This document shows positions 10,918 to 20,300 of a DNA stretch of 64,000 nucleotides, piece by piece. The DNA comes from Lachnospiraceae bacterium MD335 (GTDB lineage Bacteria; Bacillota; Clostridia; Lachnospirales; Lachnospiraceae). The stretch lies in assembly GCA_000403335.2 (NCBI GenBank), contig KE159617.1, forward strand, positions 1 to 64,000, in the 5' to 3' direction. How positions within the stretch are numbered: position 1 is the first letter of the stretch; each line of letters opens with the position of its first letter. The position numbers and the translations under genes are program-made. Under the pieces are notes generated by a model that worked only from the letters and a program-made list of their open reading frames with translations, was not told the origin of the DNA and made no database searches.

Positions 10918-11322
10918 ATGGCAGAGAAGTTCAAGCTTACAATTGTGACACCGGACCGTGAATTTTTTAACGAAGAGGCGGATATGGTGGAATTCAATAC
11001 AACGGAGGGCGAAATCGGCGTTTATGCAGGTCATGCGCCTTTGACGGTGATTGTAAAGCCCGGTATTCTCACGATAACACAGGGTGATACTGTGCGAAAC
11101 GCGGCGCTTCATGCAGGGTTTGTACAGATTCTTCCGGAGGAGATTACCATCCTTGCGGAGATTATTGAGTGGCCGGAGGAGATTGACAAGGAGCGTGCCG
11201 AGGAGGCGAAGCAAAGGGCTGAGGGCAGACTTACCGAGCGCAGTGCGAATATTGACCTTGACAGGGCGCAGACGGCGCTGATGAGGGCGATTGCGCGTAT
11301 TAATGCCGTCGCATTGAAATAA
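10918..11322 (+). CDS. atpC: F1Fo ATP synthase subunit epsilon
   Basis: A 134-residue central stalk subunit. The N-terminal beta-sandwich has FKLTIVTPDREFF and GEIGVYAGHAPL, and the C-terminal part is the two-helix regulatory hairpin rich in Glu, Arg and Ala. A GGAGGTG ribosome site lies just upstream. It is the last gene of the atp operon, followed by a terminator hairpin. Confidence 0.95.
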   Translation: MAEKFKLTIVTPDREFFNEEADMVEFNTTEGEIGVYAGHAPLTVIVKPGILTITQGDTVRNAALHAGFVQILPEEITILAEIIEWPEEIDKERAEEAKQRAEGRLTERSANIDLDRAQTALMRAIARINAVALK

Positions 11323-11340
11323 AGATATTGACTTTGTGAG

Positions 11341-11376
11341 AGCCACTGTCTGAGGGGATTTAGACAGTGGCTTTTC
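11341..11376 (+). terminator. Terminator of the ATP synthase operon
   Basis: An 11-bp perfect stem (11341-11351 with 11362-11372), a 10-nt loop and a short T run, 18 bp after the atpC stop. Confidence 0.7.
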
Positions 11377-11400
11377 GAAAAATAGGAAGGGAGGGCTATT

Positions 11401-12516
11401 ATGAAAAGTGTGAAAAAGGGCATGAGAATTTTGGTGTTTGTGCTGTCGATTGCAATGGCAGCTGCATTTGGTTTACCGGGTAATGTGATGACGGCAGAGG
11501 CAAAATCGAGGTATCAGATTACGGCGAAATCGGCTGCAGGAGGCGGAATTACGGATGAAGGAACGCATACAGTGCGAAAAGGTAAGGACAAAAGCTACAA
11601 TATTTATCCGGATGCGGGATACAGAGTAAATTATGTCACGATTGACGGTAAAAATATTGGGGCGGTTACAGAATATACGTTTGAGGATGTTGATGCCGAC
11701 CACGAAATCTGTGTGTATTTTATATCAGCGTCATCGCCGGATCCCAATGCAGTCAGCAAAAAAACATTGAACGTTTTGGGCAGTTTTTCATTGAAAAACG
11801 GTAACGGTTCCTATGCTCCGAATACGAAAGTTACGGTTGACGCCGGAGCAGTGGCGGGCTTTCGGTTTGCCGGATGGCTTGCATCGGACGGAAAAATTTA
11901 TCCGTCGGCAATATCGACGATCACGATGCCAAACTATGATTTGATTTTATATGCGAACTGGGTTGCTGAAGGAACAGCCGGCGCGCTCAGTCAGATTGCT
12001 ACGACGAACTTAAAAGGAGAACAGGCATTTGGATGGGCGTCAATAACCGAGAAACTTATCACGTTTACGGCAAAGGACCTGCAAAAAGGTTCGGGCTCTA
12101 CAATGAATATGAATATTGGCGGTTTTAATTGCTACGTTGATGCGGCGGCAATTGCTGCTTTAAATACAAGACCGGGTATGGCGCTTAATATTTCGTATGG
12201 CACGGATGCAAGCTTTACGTTCTATGGCGATATGGATAATTCGCTGTTTTTTGGAACGGAGCTTAGCTATATGTGTACGACGAAATCAGTGGGCGCGGTG
12301 CATGAAAAGGAAATTAGCTTTGCGGAGCAGGGGGCAATCGGTACGGCGATTACGGCAAATGTGCTTTTGCCGGAGGCGGCTGTCGGCCAGGCGGCGTATG
12401 TTTATCTTGTTGATGCGGCTGGAAATGAGGTGTTGTATCTTCCGGCGGTTGTAGACGGGGCGAACAGGGTGAGCGTGCCGATGTCGGCGAAGGTGAAATT
12501 TCGGATAAAATATTAA
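11401..12516 (+). CDS. Secreted protein with InlB-type beta repeats
   Basis: A 371-residue exported protein. Residues 1-34 form a signal peptide with a basic N-terminus, a hydrophobic core and an AEA cleavage region. Two divergent InlB B-repeat-like modules follow (about residues 36-104 and 112-188), the second ending in YDLILYANW with the typical GFRFAGW core. The rest (about 190-371) is a beta-rich domain not recognised. No LPXTG anchor or membrane tail is seen, so it is probably released or held non-covalently. A strong GGGAGG site precedes it. It follows the atp terminator and has no obvious promoter in the short gap. Adhesion or surface display is possible but unproven. Confidence 0.65.
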   Translation: MKSVKKGMRILVFVLSIAMAAAFGLPGNVMTAEAKSRYQITAKSAAGGGITDEGTHTVRKGKDKSYNIYPDAGYRVNYVTIDGKNIGAVTEYTFEDVDADHEICVYFISASSPDPNAVSKKTLNVLGSFSLKNGNGSYAPNTKVTVDAGAVAGFRFAGWLASDGKIYPSAISTITMPNYDLILYANWVAEGTAGALSQIATTNLKGEQAFGWASITEKLITFTAKDLQKGSGSTMNMNIGGFNCYVDAAAIAALNTRPGMALNISYGTDASFTFYGDMDNSLFFGTELSYMCTTKSVGAVHEKEISFAEQGAIGTAITANVLLPEAAVGQAAYVYLVDAAGNEVLYLPAVVDGANRVSVPMSAKVKFRIKY

Positions 12517-12575
12517 TTACGAACGAATAATCAAGGAAATGCATATGATAATCATAAAAACGAGGAGCTCGAAAA

Positions 12576-13097
12576 ATGGATTATTATAAAGCATTTCCTT
12601 TTTATATGGGATACCGCGATACACCCTACGCCAGTACGCCTTATCAGGGTTATGGACAATGGAATCAAGCGCCGGCTGGTCAGCCAATGATGCTTCCGGA
12701 AGACAGGATTCTTGAGGATATGGAGTACTTGCAGCAGATGTATCCTACTTATGCAAAAAATTATCAGAACGTAATTAGCAGTGTGGCGGATAAAATGGAT
12801 TACGAGGGTAGTTTTATCTATGACCAGTATCCTGACAAATTGAGCATACAGCGCATGGTATCAAGCGTTATGACAGTGATTAAGACGAATGAGGACAAGG
12901 AGAACGGCAGCGTTGATTCACAGCAAAACCAAACAATGAATGAGAACATGCTTGTGACGGCAGATACGCTAACGGAACGTGCACCGTGGGGTGAGAAAGA
13001 GCCTTGGATCAGGGAGCTTGTCACGGTGCTGATGTATTATGAAATACTTGGGCGCAGAAAGCGCAGACAGAAGAAGCATTGGAATATGTCAATATAG
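12576..13097 (+). CDS. Conserved hypothetical protein
   Basis: A 173-residue soluble protein with a tyrosine/proline/glutamine-rich N-terminus (about residues 1-40), then a helical segment DMEYLQQMYPTYAKNYQ and MDYEGSFIYDQYPDKLSI, a polar linker and a basic C-terminus. The middle segment resembles small uncharacterised proteins common in Clostridia; no function is known to me. GAGGAGCTC upstream is a good ribosome site, and a terminator follows, so it looks like a real gene. It may share the transcript of the preceding secreted protein. Confidence 0.6.
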   Translation: MDYYKAFPFYMGYRDTPYASTPYQGYGQWNQAPAGQPMMLPEDRILEDMEYLQQMYPTYAKNYQNVISSVADKMDYEGSFIYDQYPDKLSIQRMVSSVMTVIKTNEDKENGSVDSQQNQTMNENMLVTADTLTERAPWGEKEPWIRELVTVLMYYEILGRRKRRQKKHWNMSI

Positions 13098-13120
13098 ATA
13101 TATTTATTTTCACAGAAGCT

Positions 13121-13154
13121 TACACCGGCTGGGATTATGCCGGTGTAGTTTTTT
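13121..13154 (+). terminator. Rho-independent terminator
   Basis: TACACCGGC (13121-13129) pairs with GCCGGTGTA (13139-13147), followed by a T run. Confidence 0.85.
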
Positions 13155-13277
13155 TAGGTTAAAAAGCACTTTTTAATAATTATGTGTTTATGGGACATAC
13201 TATGATGGAAAGCGAAATTTTTATGATTTCTTGATTGCGAATCGCATGATAATAATATTAAAAAACAATGAATTTCA

Positions 13278-13306
13278 TTGACTAACTGACATTGAAAAGT
13301 TATAAT
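13278..13306 (+). promoter_or_regulatory. Strong promoter of the SRP RNA
   Basis: TTGACT (13278-13283), 17-nt spacer, consensus TATAAT (13301-13306). Start of transcription would be about 13311-13313, matching the predicted 5' end of the RNA. Confidence 0.85.
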
Positions 13307-13310
13307 ATAA

Positions 13311-13580
13311 GCACCGTGCAGCCGGGGCGGTAGCGGTGCCCTGTACCATCAATCCGCTATAGTTGGGGTGTTGGGCGGCATGAGGGTCTGCGTTGATGCA
13401 GCTGCCCTTTATAAGCGGCGTTGAAGTTTGGGTCTTACGCAATATGTGCCATCGAACCGTGTCAGGATAGGAATATAGCAGCACTAAGGTGGATTTCGTA
13501 TGTGCCGTGAGGGTGCCTGGCGGAGCAGGCTGTAAAGGTAACGTACATGGGCATAGGATTCGAAGCCGTCCGCACGGTAT
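13311..13580 (+). ncRNA. ffs: Signal recognition particle RNA, large Gram-positive type
   Basis: The domain IV signature is clear: GAACCGTGTCAGG, a stem capped by the GGAA tetraloop, then AGCAGCACTAAGG and TATGTGCCGTGAGGGTGCCTGG (about 13454-13522). The upstream half, with GGTAGCGGTGCCCTGTACC, fits the Alu domain of the long Bacillus/Clostridium form. Ends are set by pairing of ACCGTGC (about 13313) with GCACGGT (13572-13578), giving about 268 nt. The RNA scaffolds Ffh for membrane targeting of ribosomes. It has its own strong promoter. Confidence 0.93.
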
Positions 13581-13621
13581 GACAAACAGTTGTCATGAAA
13601 AAGGATATTAAGGGTGATTTT

Positions 13622-13754
13622 GTAACTGTTGGGTCAGGTTTGGGCACTTGCTGCACAAACCGTGGGAAAACGTGAATTGCGTTAGGCATCAAGCCACCAT
13701 GAAGTGGTTTTGCATGGCTTGATGCATGTAACTATGAAGGAACTGAATAGTTAC
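13622..13754 (+). ncRNA. Candidate structured RNA element, full copy 2
   Basis: This 133-nt copy shares the fold of 3701-3837: outer stem GTAACTGTT/AATAGTTAC (13622-13630 with 13746-13754), hairpin 13637-13646 with 13652-13661, and an 11-bp stem 13686-13696 with 13715-13725 holding a GAA-capped mini-hairpin and the identical unpaired TTTTGCA. The rival local hairpin GTAACTAT/ATAGTTAC (13728-13735 with 13747-13754) is followed by GGATTTTTT, so here it could act as a terminator. It sits about 40 nt after the SRP RNA and 28 nt before the DUF3048 gene. Confidence 0.6.
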
Positions 13755-13782
13755 GGATTTTTTAACAAAGGGGAGAAGAATC

Positions 13783-14919
13783 ATGAAAAGAATGAACATG
13801 AAAAAAGGCATGGCTTTGTTCTTGGCAATGACTTTGGCAACGTCTGCAATGACGGCGTGCGGAAGCAAGGACGACAATAACGAGCCTGCGACAGAAATTG
13901 ATTTTAATGATGTTTCCAATGGAGAAAACGGTACGGAAGCTGAGACTGGAGAGACAGAAACGACTCAGGACGCTGCGGAAGAGACACGCGAGGGTATGTA
14001 CCGCAGCGAGATTACGAATGAATGGATTGACGAGAGCTTAAAGGATCAGCGCCCTGTGGCGATTATGGTAGATAATGAGTCCACTGCACTTCCGCATTAT
14101 GGTCTGACGGAAGCAGACGTGGTATATGAGATTATGAACAGTACGGCAAACGGCAGAATTACGCGTCTTATGGCGATTGTGAAGGATTGGGGAAAAATTG
14201 AGCAGTTCGGAAGCATTCGAAGCACGCGTTCGACAAACATTATGCTTGCGGCAGAGTGGAACGCGGTGCTTTGCCACGATGGGGGACCGTTCTATATTAA
14301 TGACTGGATTGCAAAGAAGTATTCCGCAAATTTCAGCGGTGGGTTTTCTCGTGTGAATAACGGAAAATCAAGAGAGTTTACAGAGTATGTCTGCGCCGGC
14401 GATTTGGACAAGATGTTCAGCAATTCAAAATACAGCACGGAATATAATGAATATTATCCCGGTCAGCACTATTTCTTCTCTGATACGGAAATTGACTTAT
14501 CTGAGGTTGGCGATGCGGTTGACTGTACGGAAATTGAGCTTCCGTTCCCGCACAACAGTTCAAGACTGGAGTACAATTCAGAGACAGGGACGTATGATTA
14601 TTACGAGTATGGAAAGGCACACAAGGATCCGCAGCACGACAATGCGCAGCTTACCTTTAAGAACCTTCTGATACAGGATACGACGTTCGCACAGCTGGAT
14701 GAAAATGGTTACCTGATTTATAATGCGATTGATTCCGGACGTGATGCATACTATATTACAAACGGAAAAGCGATTGAGGTAACTTGGATTAAGGCAGACG
14801 AGAGTGAGCCGACAATCTATCTTGACAAAGCAACGGGTGAGCAGATTGAATTGAATACGGGAAAGACTTATGTAGCGCTAGTTCCGTCTGATTCATGGGA
14901 TGATGTTGTAATTAAGTAA
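13783..14919 (+). CDS. DUF3048 (YerB-like) lipoprotein
   Basis: A 378-residue exported lipoprotein. The signal peptide has a hydrophobic core and a lipobox-like AMTAC with Cys26 as the lipidation site. An acidic low-complexity linker (about residues 27-70) leads to the DUF3048 domain, recognised from RPVAIMVDNES, ADVVYEIM, GRITRLMAI and the GSIRSTR motif; the C-terminal DUF3048_C part ends ALVPSDSW. Function is unknown; B. subtilis YerB is the named relative. GGGGAG lies upstream. The gene is downstream of structured element copy 2, which may affect its expression. Confidence 0.85.
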   Translation: MKRMNMKKGMALFLAMTLATSAMTACGSKDDNNEPATEIDFNDVSNGENGTEAETGETETTQDAAEETREGMYRSEITNEWIDESLKDQRPVAIMVDNESTALPHYGLTEADVVYEIMNSTANGRITRLMAIVKDWGKIEQFGSIRSTRSTNIMLAAEWNAVLCHDGGPFYINDWIAKKYSANFSGGFSRVNNGKSREFTEYVCAGDLDKMFSNSKYSTEYNEYYPGQHYFFSDTEIDLSEVGDAVDCTEIELPFPHNSSRLEYNSETGTYDYYEYGKAHKDPQHDNAQLTFKNLLIQDTTFAQLDENGYLIYNAIDSGRDAYYITNGKAIEVTWIKADESEPTIYLDKATGEQIELNTGKTYVALVPSDSWDDVVIK

Positions 14920-14934
14920 TAGTTAAAAAAATTA

Positions 14935-14969
14935 ACGGATACTCAAAGTAAGGGTATCCGTTTTCTGTT
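14935..14969 (+). terminator. Terminator after DUF3048 gene
   Basis: ACGGATAC-C/G-GTATCCGT stem (14935-14961) with a T-rich tail. Confidence 0.75.
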
Positions 14970-14975
14970 TTATAC

Positions 14976-15080
14976 ACACGGGCACCCAAAGGAAATATGT
15001 CATCAAACCGATAAATCGGTTCGCTGACGGGAGCCCGGCGCGACGAGTAGGGGAAGCTGAAACTTCGCTACTCGATTTTA
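14976..15080 (+). repeat. Hairpin cluster ahead of GH3 gene
   Basis: The segment contains ACCGAT-AA-ATCGGT (15007-15020), GGGCACCC...GGGAGCCCG pairing possibilities, and CGAGTAG/CTACTCG (15044-15050 with 15068-15074) followed by ATTTTAT. Order and several words (AAGGAAATATG, CGGGAGCCCGGCGCG) resemble part of the cluster at 58258-58351, suggesting one dispersed repeat family. It ends about 20 bp before the GH3 start. Confidence 0.45.
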
Positions 15081-15101
15081 TAGAAAGGAATGGAGTTTAG
15101 C

Positions 15102-17234
15102 ATGACAAGAGAGGAAGCAAGAAAAAAAGCAGAAGATTTGGTGCGTCAAATGACGCTTGAAGAGGCGGCGTCACAGCTTAGATATGATGCGCCCGCGATA
15201 GAGCGGCTGGGTATTCCTGAATATAACTGGTGGAATGAGGCGCTTCACGGTGTGGCGCGTGCGGGCGTGGCGACGTGCTTTCCACAGGCAATCGGATTGG
15301 GCGCTACATTTGACACGGAGCTTATGCTTACAATTGCAAAAGCAATTGCACTTGAAACACGGGCAAAATATAATACTTATTCTGCGCATAATGACAGAAC
15401 GCAGTATAAGGGAGTGACCATGTGGACGCCCAACATCAATATCTTTCGGGACCCGCGGTGGGGAAGAGGGCAGGAGACTTTTGGCGAAGACCCGCAGCTT
15501 ACGGCGCAGATGGGCTGTGCGATGATTAACGGTTTACAGGAAAAACGAGACGGATTTATGACTGCCGCGGCATGTGCAAAGCATTTTGCGGTGCATTCGG
15601 GACCGGAAGCTTTACGACATGAGTTTGATGCCAAAGTATCGAAAAAGGATTTATGGGAAACCTATCTTCCGGCTTTTGAGGCATGTGTAAAGGATGCGGG
15701 TGTTGAAGCGGTTATGGGTGCTTACAACCGCACAAACGGCGAGCCTTGCTGTGCGCATGAGTATCTGATGAATGATGTGCTCAGGGGCGAATGGAAGTTC
15801 GAGGGTCATTATGTCTCAGACTGTTGGGCAATTCGGGATTTTCATGAGAAGCATCATATTACGGAAGCACCGGAAGATTCGGTGTCGCTTGCGCTTGGAG
15901 CGGGCTGTGATTTGAATTGCGGATGTACGTATCAGAGAATTTTGAATGCATATGAGCAGGGTAAGATAACGAGAGAAGAAATTGACCAGAGTGCGGTGCG
16001 CCTTTTTACGACAAGGTATTTGCTTGGACTGTTTGACAAGTCGGCGCTCGACGAAATTCCATACAGCGTGGTGGGATGCAGGGAACATTTGGAGCTTGCG
16101 TATCGGGCGGCAATTGAGAGCTGTGTGCTTTTGAAAAACGACGGAACGCTTCCGCTGGATAAAAAGAACTATCATACAATCGCTGTGATTGGTCCGAATG
16201 CGGACAGTACGGCGGCGCTTGTGGGAAATTACAATGGAACGCCGCCAAGAGCAATTACGCTTTTGCAGGGAATCAGCGATTTTTGTTTTGAAAATCATAT
16301 TGCGGTTCATTATGCGCAGGGTTGCCATTTATTTGACAATACGCCGCCAAAGAAACCGCATTTGGGGTATTTTGTAACGGAGGGCGTGATTGCCGCAGAG
16401 CATTCGGACCTCGCAATACTCTGTGTAGGCTTAGATGCTGGATTGGAGGGTGAGCAGGGCGACAGGGGAAATCAGTTTCCAAGCGGCGACAAATCGGATT
16501 TGCTTTTGCCTGAGACACAGCGCACATTGATAGAAGCGGTGGCAAAGACGGGGACTCCGTTTATACTTGTGAATGCATCGGGAAGTCCGATTGATTTGTC
16601 GGCTTATGAAGAGCAGGCAAAGGCGATTTTGCAGGTATGGTATCCGGGCGGTGAGGGAGGACGTGCAGTGGCGGACATTCTTTTTGGAAACGCAGCGCCG
16701 CAGGGAAAACTTCCGGTTACGTTTTATTATAATGATAACAGGCTTCCGGAGATTACGGATTATGCAATGAAGGACCGGACGTACCGTTATATGACACAAA
16801 AGCCGTGGAAACCGTTTGGTTTTGGACTTACATATGGAGAGGCGCAGATTGACAGCGTACAGGTTGATGTCGTGGAGGGCGGTAAAGAAAGCTGCTTTGT
16901 CGAAAAAAAGGAACGAGGATGGTGCGTCACGATAGCGGACAAGGTGTTTTATCAAAGAGCGGCTGAGAATGGCGTTGAGATTTCGGTTTCGTGTTCGGCA
17001 AAATATGACACATGTGTCAGTGAAGTAATACAGCTTTATGTTCATGTAAAAGGGACACAGAACGAGGTGCCGAATGCAAAGCTTGCGGCATTTGGACGTG
17101 TGCAGATTGCACCGGATGAGAAAACCGTGCGGCGGTTTTTTATTCCCGCAAAAGCTTTTACGACGGTTAATCATAACGGCGAAAGAAATGCTGACGGAAA
17201 CGGAGCAGATATTTATATCGGATTTTCCGCATGA
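15102..17234 (+). CDS. Glycoside hydrolase family 3 (beta-glucosidase/beta-xylosidase type)
   Basis: A 710-residue enzyme without a signal peptide, so it likely acts on imported oligosaccharides in the cytoplasm. The N-terminal TIM barrel has YNWWNEALHGVAR and FPQAIGLGATFD, characteristic of the xylosidase-like GH3 branch. The nucleophile is the Asp of GHYVSDCWAI (about residue 240). The second domain carries the likely acid/base in LEGEQGDRG, and a C-terminal fibronectin-like domain follows. Substrate (xylose- or glucose-linked) cannot be fixed. ATG 15102 is preferred over 15090 because GGAG lies 6-8 nt before it. The stop codon falls inside a partial copy of the structured repeat. Confidence 0.88.
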   Translation: MTREEARKKAEDLVRQMTLEEAASQLRYDAPAIERLGIPEYNWWNEALHGVARAGVATCFPQAIGLGATFDTELMLTIAKAIALETRAKYNTYSAHNDRTQYKGVTMWTPNINIFRDPRWGRGQETFGEDPQLTAQMGCAMINGLQEKRDGFMTAAACAKHFAVHSGPEALRHEFDAKVSKKDLWETYLPAFEACVKDAGVEAVMGAYNRTNGEPCCAHEYLMNDVLRGEWKFEGHYVSDCWAIRDFHEKHHITEAPEDSVSLALGAGCDLNCGCTYQRILNAYEQGKITREEIDQSAVRLFTTRYLLGLFDKSALDEIPYSVVGCREHLELAYRAAIESCVLLKNDGTLPLDKKNYHTIAVIGPNADSTAALVGNYNGTPPRAITLLQGISDFCFENHIAVHYAQGCHLFDNTPPKKPHLGYFVTEGVIAAEHSDLAILCVGLDAGLEGEQGDRGNQFPSGDKSDLLLPETQRTLIEAVAKTGTPFILVNASGSPIDLSAYEEQAKAILQVWYPGGEGGRAVADILFGNAAPQGKLPVTFYYNDNRLPEITDYAMKDRTYRYMTQKPWKPFGFGLTYGEAQIDSVQVDVVEGGKESCFVEKKERGWCVTIADKVFYQRAAENGVEISVSCSAKYDTCVSEVIQLYVHVKGTQNEVPNAKLAAFGRVQIAPDEKTVRRFFIPAKAFTTVNHNGERNADGNGADIYIGFSA

Positions 17235-17290
17235 CTTGATTTGTGTAAGAGGAAGCCTGAGGCTGAACTGTTATGTATTTCATATGTTTC
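17229..17290 (+). repeat. Structured element, partial copy 3 (3' half)
   Basis: GCATGACTTGAT, then TGTAAGAGGAAGCC-TGA-GGCTGAACTGTTA, matches the 3' half of the element at 3701-3837; AGCC/GGCT replaces AGC/GCT with pairing kept. The GH3 stop codon (17232-17234) is formed by its first bases. The flank ATGTATTTCATA also recurs at copy 4. Confidence 0.55.
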
Positions 17291-17368
17291 CAATCAAATA
17301 CCATGTACAAAAGCAAAATTTATTGATACAATAATCTTTGAGACAAAACACGAAGGAGAACGGATAAT

Positions 17369-20300
17369 ATGGAGTTGGATTTGCATATGACGGATCTTGT
17401 CATGACTTTTGCGATTCTTGGAATCGACGTCACAAAGGATGAAGCGCTCATTCGCAGCGCATACCGCATGGCGCTGCCGGCAAATAACCCTGAGGAAAAT
17501 CCTGAGGGCTTTAAGTCGTTGCGTGAGGCATATGAGAATGCGCTTGCGTATAGCCGTACACCGGATGAGGAGCAGGAACAGATTACGGCAGAAATGATTG
17601 ATACCAGTACACCAATGGGAGCGTTTCAGGCAAAGCTTGCGGATATTTATAATCGTTTGTCCGCCCGGATTAATTTGGCATCTTGGGAGGAGCTTTTAAA
17701 GGATGCGGTGTTTGAAGGGCTTGATACCTTTGATGAGGCGAAGTGGGCGCTGTTTCTTTATCTTGCGGAAAATTACCGGATACCGCACGAGGCGTATGTG
17801 TTCCTGGATGAGCGCTTTCATATACAGGAAAACGAACAGGAGTTCAAGGATCATCTGCCTGTTGGCTTTGTAGATTTTATGATTTCCAATGTAAATAATA
17901 CAAACGGCGGTTACTCATACAATTGGATGCGTCTGCTTGAGGGTGCAGATGATGCGGACTATGATACATTCTTTGGTTACATATATGAGCTTGGCGGGGA
18001 GCTTGGCAATGAGGATTGTACACGTGCCGGAGATTTAATCAAAGCGATTGATGCGCTTGGAATTTGGCATCCCCATTATGCGATTGATAAAGCGGAATAT
18101 CTGCGCAGAACCGGAAAAAAGGATGAGGCGCTGGAAATGGTGCGCGGACTTTTAAGCAGGGAGGAATATCAGGATGATCTGCACGTTCAAATGGCCTGCG
18201 GTTCCATGCTTTGGAGTATGGATGAGAAGGAAGAAGCGTACAAAGCACTATGCCGAAGTTTAGAGATAAACAGTGAAAATTATGCCGGAAATAAATATGC
18301 GGCATTTTATGAGATAGAGCATGGGGAAATCCGTGAGGCTTTGAAGCATGTTTATGCAATCCGCAATCTGAGTGATGATGAGGAGCTGAGTGAAGCGGCG
18401 AATAAGGTAGAAAGAGAATTTATCGCGCTCTGTGAGCAAAACATGAAGGACGGTGCAATTGATCCGGAGGATGTACGTCTGCTTGTGTATGCGTATGGCT
18501 ATCAGGATGAACCCGATAAGGCGATTGCCGCCATTCAGTCAGATCCTTCTTATGAGAATGCGATTAAAGGGTATCATATGCTTCTTTCTTATATGTATAA
18601 GCAGAAAAAAGACTATGATAATGCGGCGGCGCATGGCAGGAAGCGGCTTGAAGTGATACAGGGTAAGCTTGCGGACTTAAAGGAGGGAAAGCCGCTTGCA
18701 GAGGATGATACGGAAGAGTCATTGCTGCGCAGCCTGTCCGACGCGTATCTGCAGCTTGGTCTGATGTTCATGATTCGCGCAAAGGATGCTTCTGCGCTTC
18801 AGGAACGATTTGATTTATATAAGCAGTCCATTCCGATGTTTTTGGAAGCGCAAAACGCAATGTCCGATAATGTAACGGTTCTTTTGAATCTTGCGTACGC
18901 ATATTCGGAGACAAATGACTATCGGAAGGCTTATGAAGTTTATGACAATTTAATCAAAGATCTCGGCGTGCAGAACGGTCTGCTGTTTTTAAAGCAGAGA
19001 GTCTGCTATGAGATGGATAATGCGCAGGAGGTTATCGACCTGTTCTATCAGCTTTTGGATGGAGGCGCACAGGAAGCCGGTATTTATGAATATACGGTTC
19101 GGGTGTTCCTTGATTACAGGCAGCTAGATGATGCAAAAGATATTTTTGAGCGTGCACAGGCGGCAGGCATCACAAGTTTCGGATTGCGAGCGTTACAATT
19201 GGCATATGATTATTATACGAAGTCTGACAGCGCGGATATTGGGATACTGAATAAAGCGCTTGATGCGATGCTGGTTGAGGGTGAGCAGGGGGCGGACGAC
19301 TTTTATATCCGCGATTACCTTGCGGAACTATATTATCTGAAGGCAATGTGCGTTGCGCAGTTTAAGGAAAACAAGATACCGCATTTAAAGAGTGCGATTG
19401 AGGTGAATGACCGCGCAAAGTATCACATGGCGCTCGCTTCATGCTATGCGGAGCAGGAGAAGCCGCAGGATGCGATGCAGGAATACTTATATATTGAAAA
19501 ATTCTTTATTCCGGACACGGAACTTTATGTGAAAATGGCGGAACGCTATCATGACATGGGACAGATTGATAACGCGTGCGCATACATCAAAAAGGCGATT
19601 GACCTGACGCCGGACCGTGTGGGGATTTACAAAGTGGCTGCGAGGGCGTATGACGATATGGCGATAGAACGGCGCTCTCTGTACCTTGATTCGATTGCGT
19701 TTTGGAAAATTTATATTGATTCAGAGCCGGACGACATGGATTTTGCACTTTACCGCCGCGGCTGTGCGCTGATGCAGCTTGGCAGATATAAAGAAGCGCT
19801 TGCCGATTTTCAGAAGGGGTATGAGGTTGCCGACGAGAATGCAAGATATGACATCAATGTCAGCATGGGAAAGGCATACGGATCGCTGGGACAGTTTGCA
19901 AAGGGCGCGGAATATATTGAGGAGGCTCTTAATTCGCTCAAGGAAAAGGAACGGGGTGAACGCTATGCGTATACTGCGGTGCTTGCGCTGAGCCGGACGT
20001 ATATGAAGCTTGGAAGATTTACGGACGCGGAACAGCTTTTGCGCAAGAACCTGCGGTATTTTGAGTCGGAGCGAAGGTCGCATATGGTGCGGGAACTGAA
20101 GGATGTTTATGTTTCCGTCGGCGAGTATGATAAGGCGCTTCATATATTGAAGAGTTATTCGGAGCTTTTTGACGATGCGTACAATGTCTATCTGCGGCTT
20201 TATGTGCGTCACAGGGCATGTACTACTGCGAAGGAAAAGAAGTCGATATTAAAGGAAGTGAAGCGGGCATTCCATAAATATAATACGTACGATTTGCGGG

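Noticed and set aside
13275-13692. Two minus-strand frames of about 70 codons
   Set aside because: They cover the SRP RNA gene, which explains the sequence much better.
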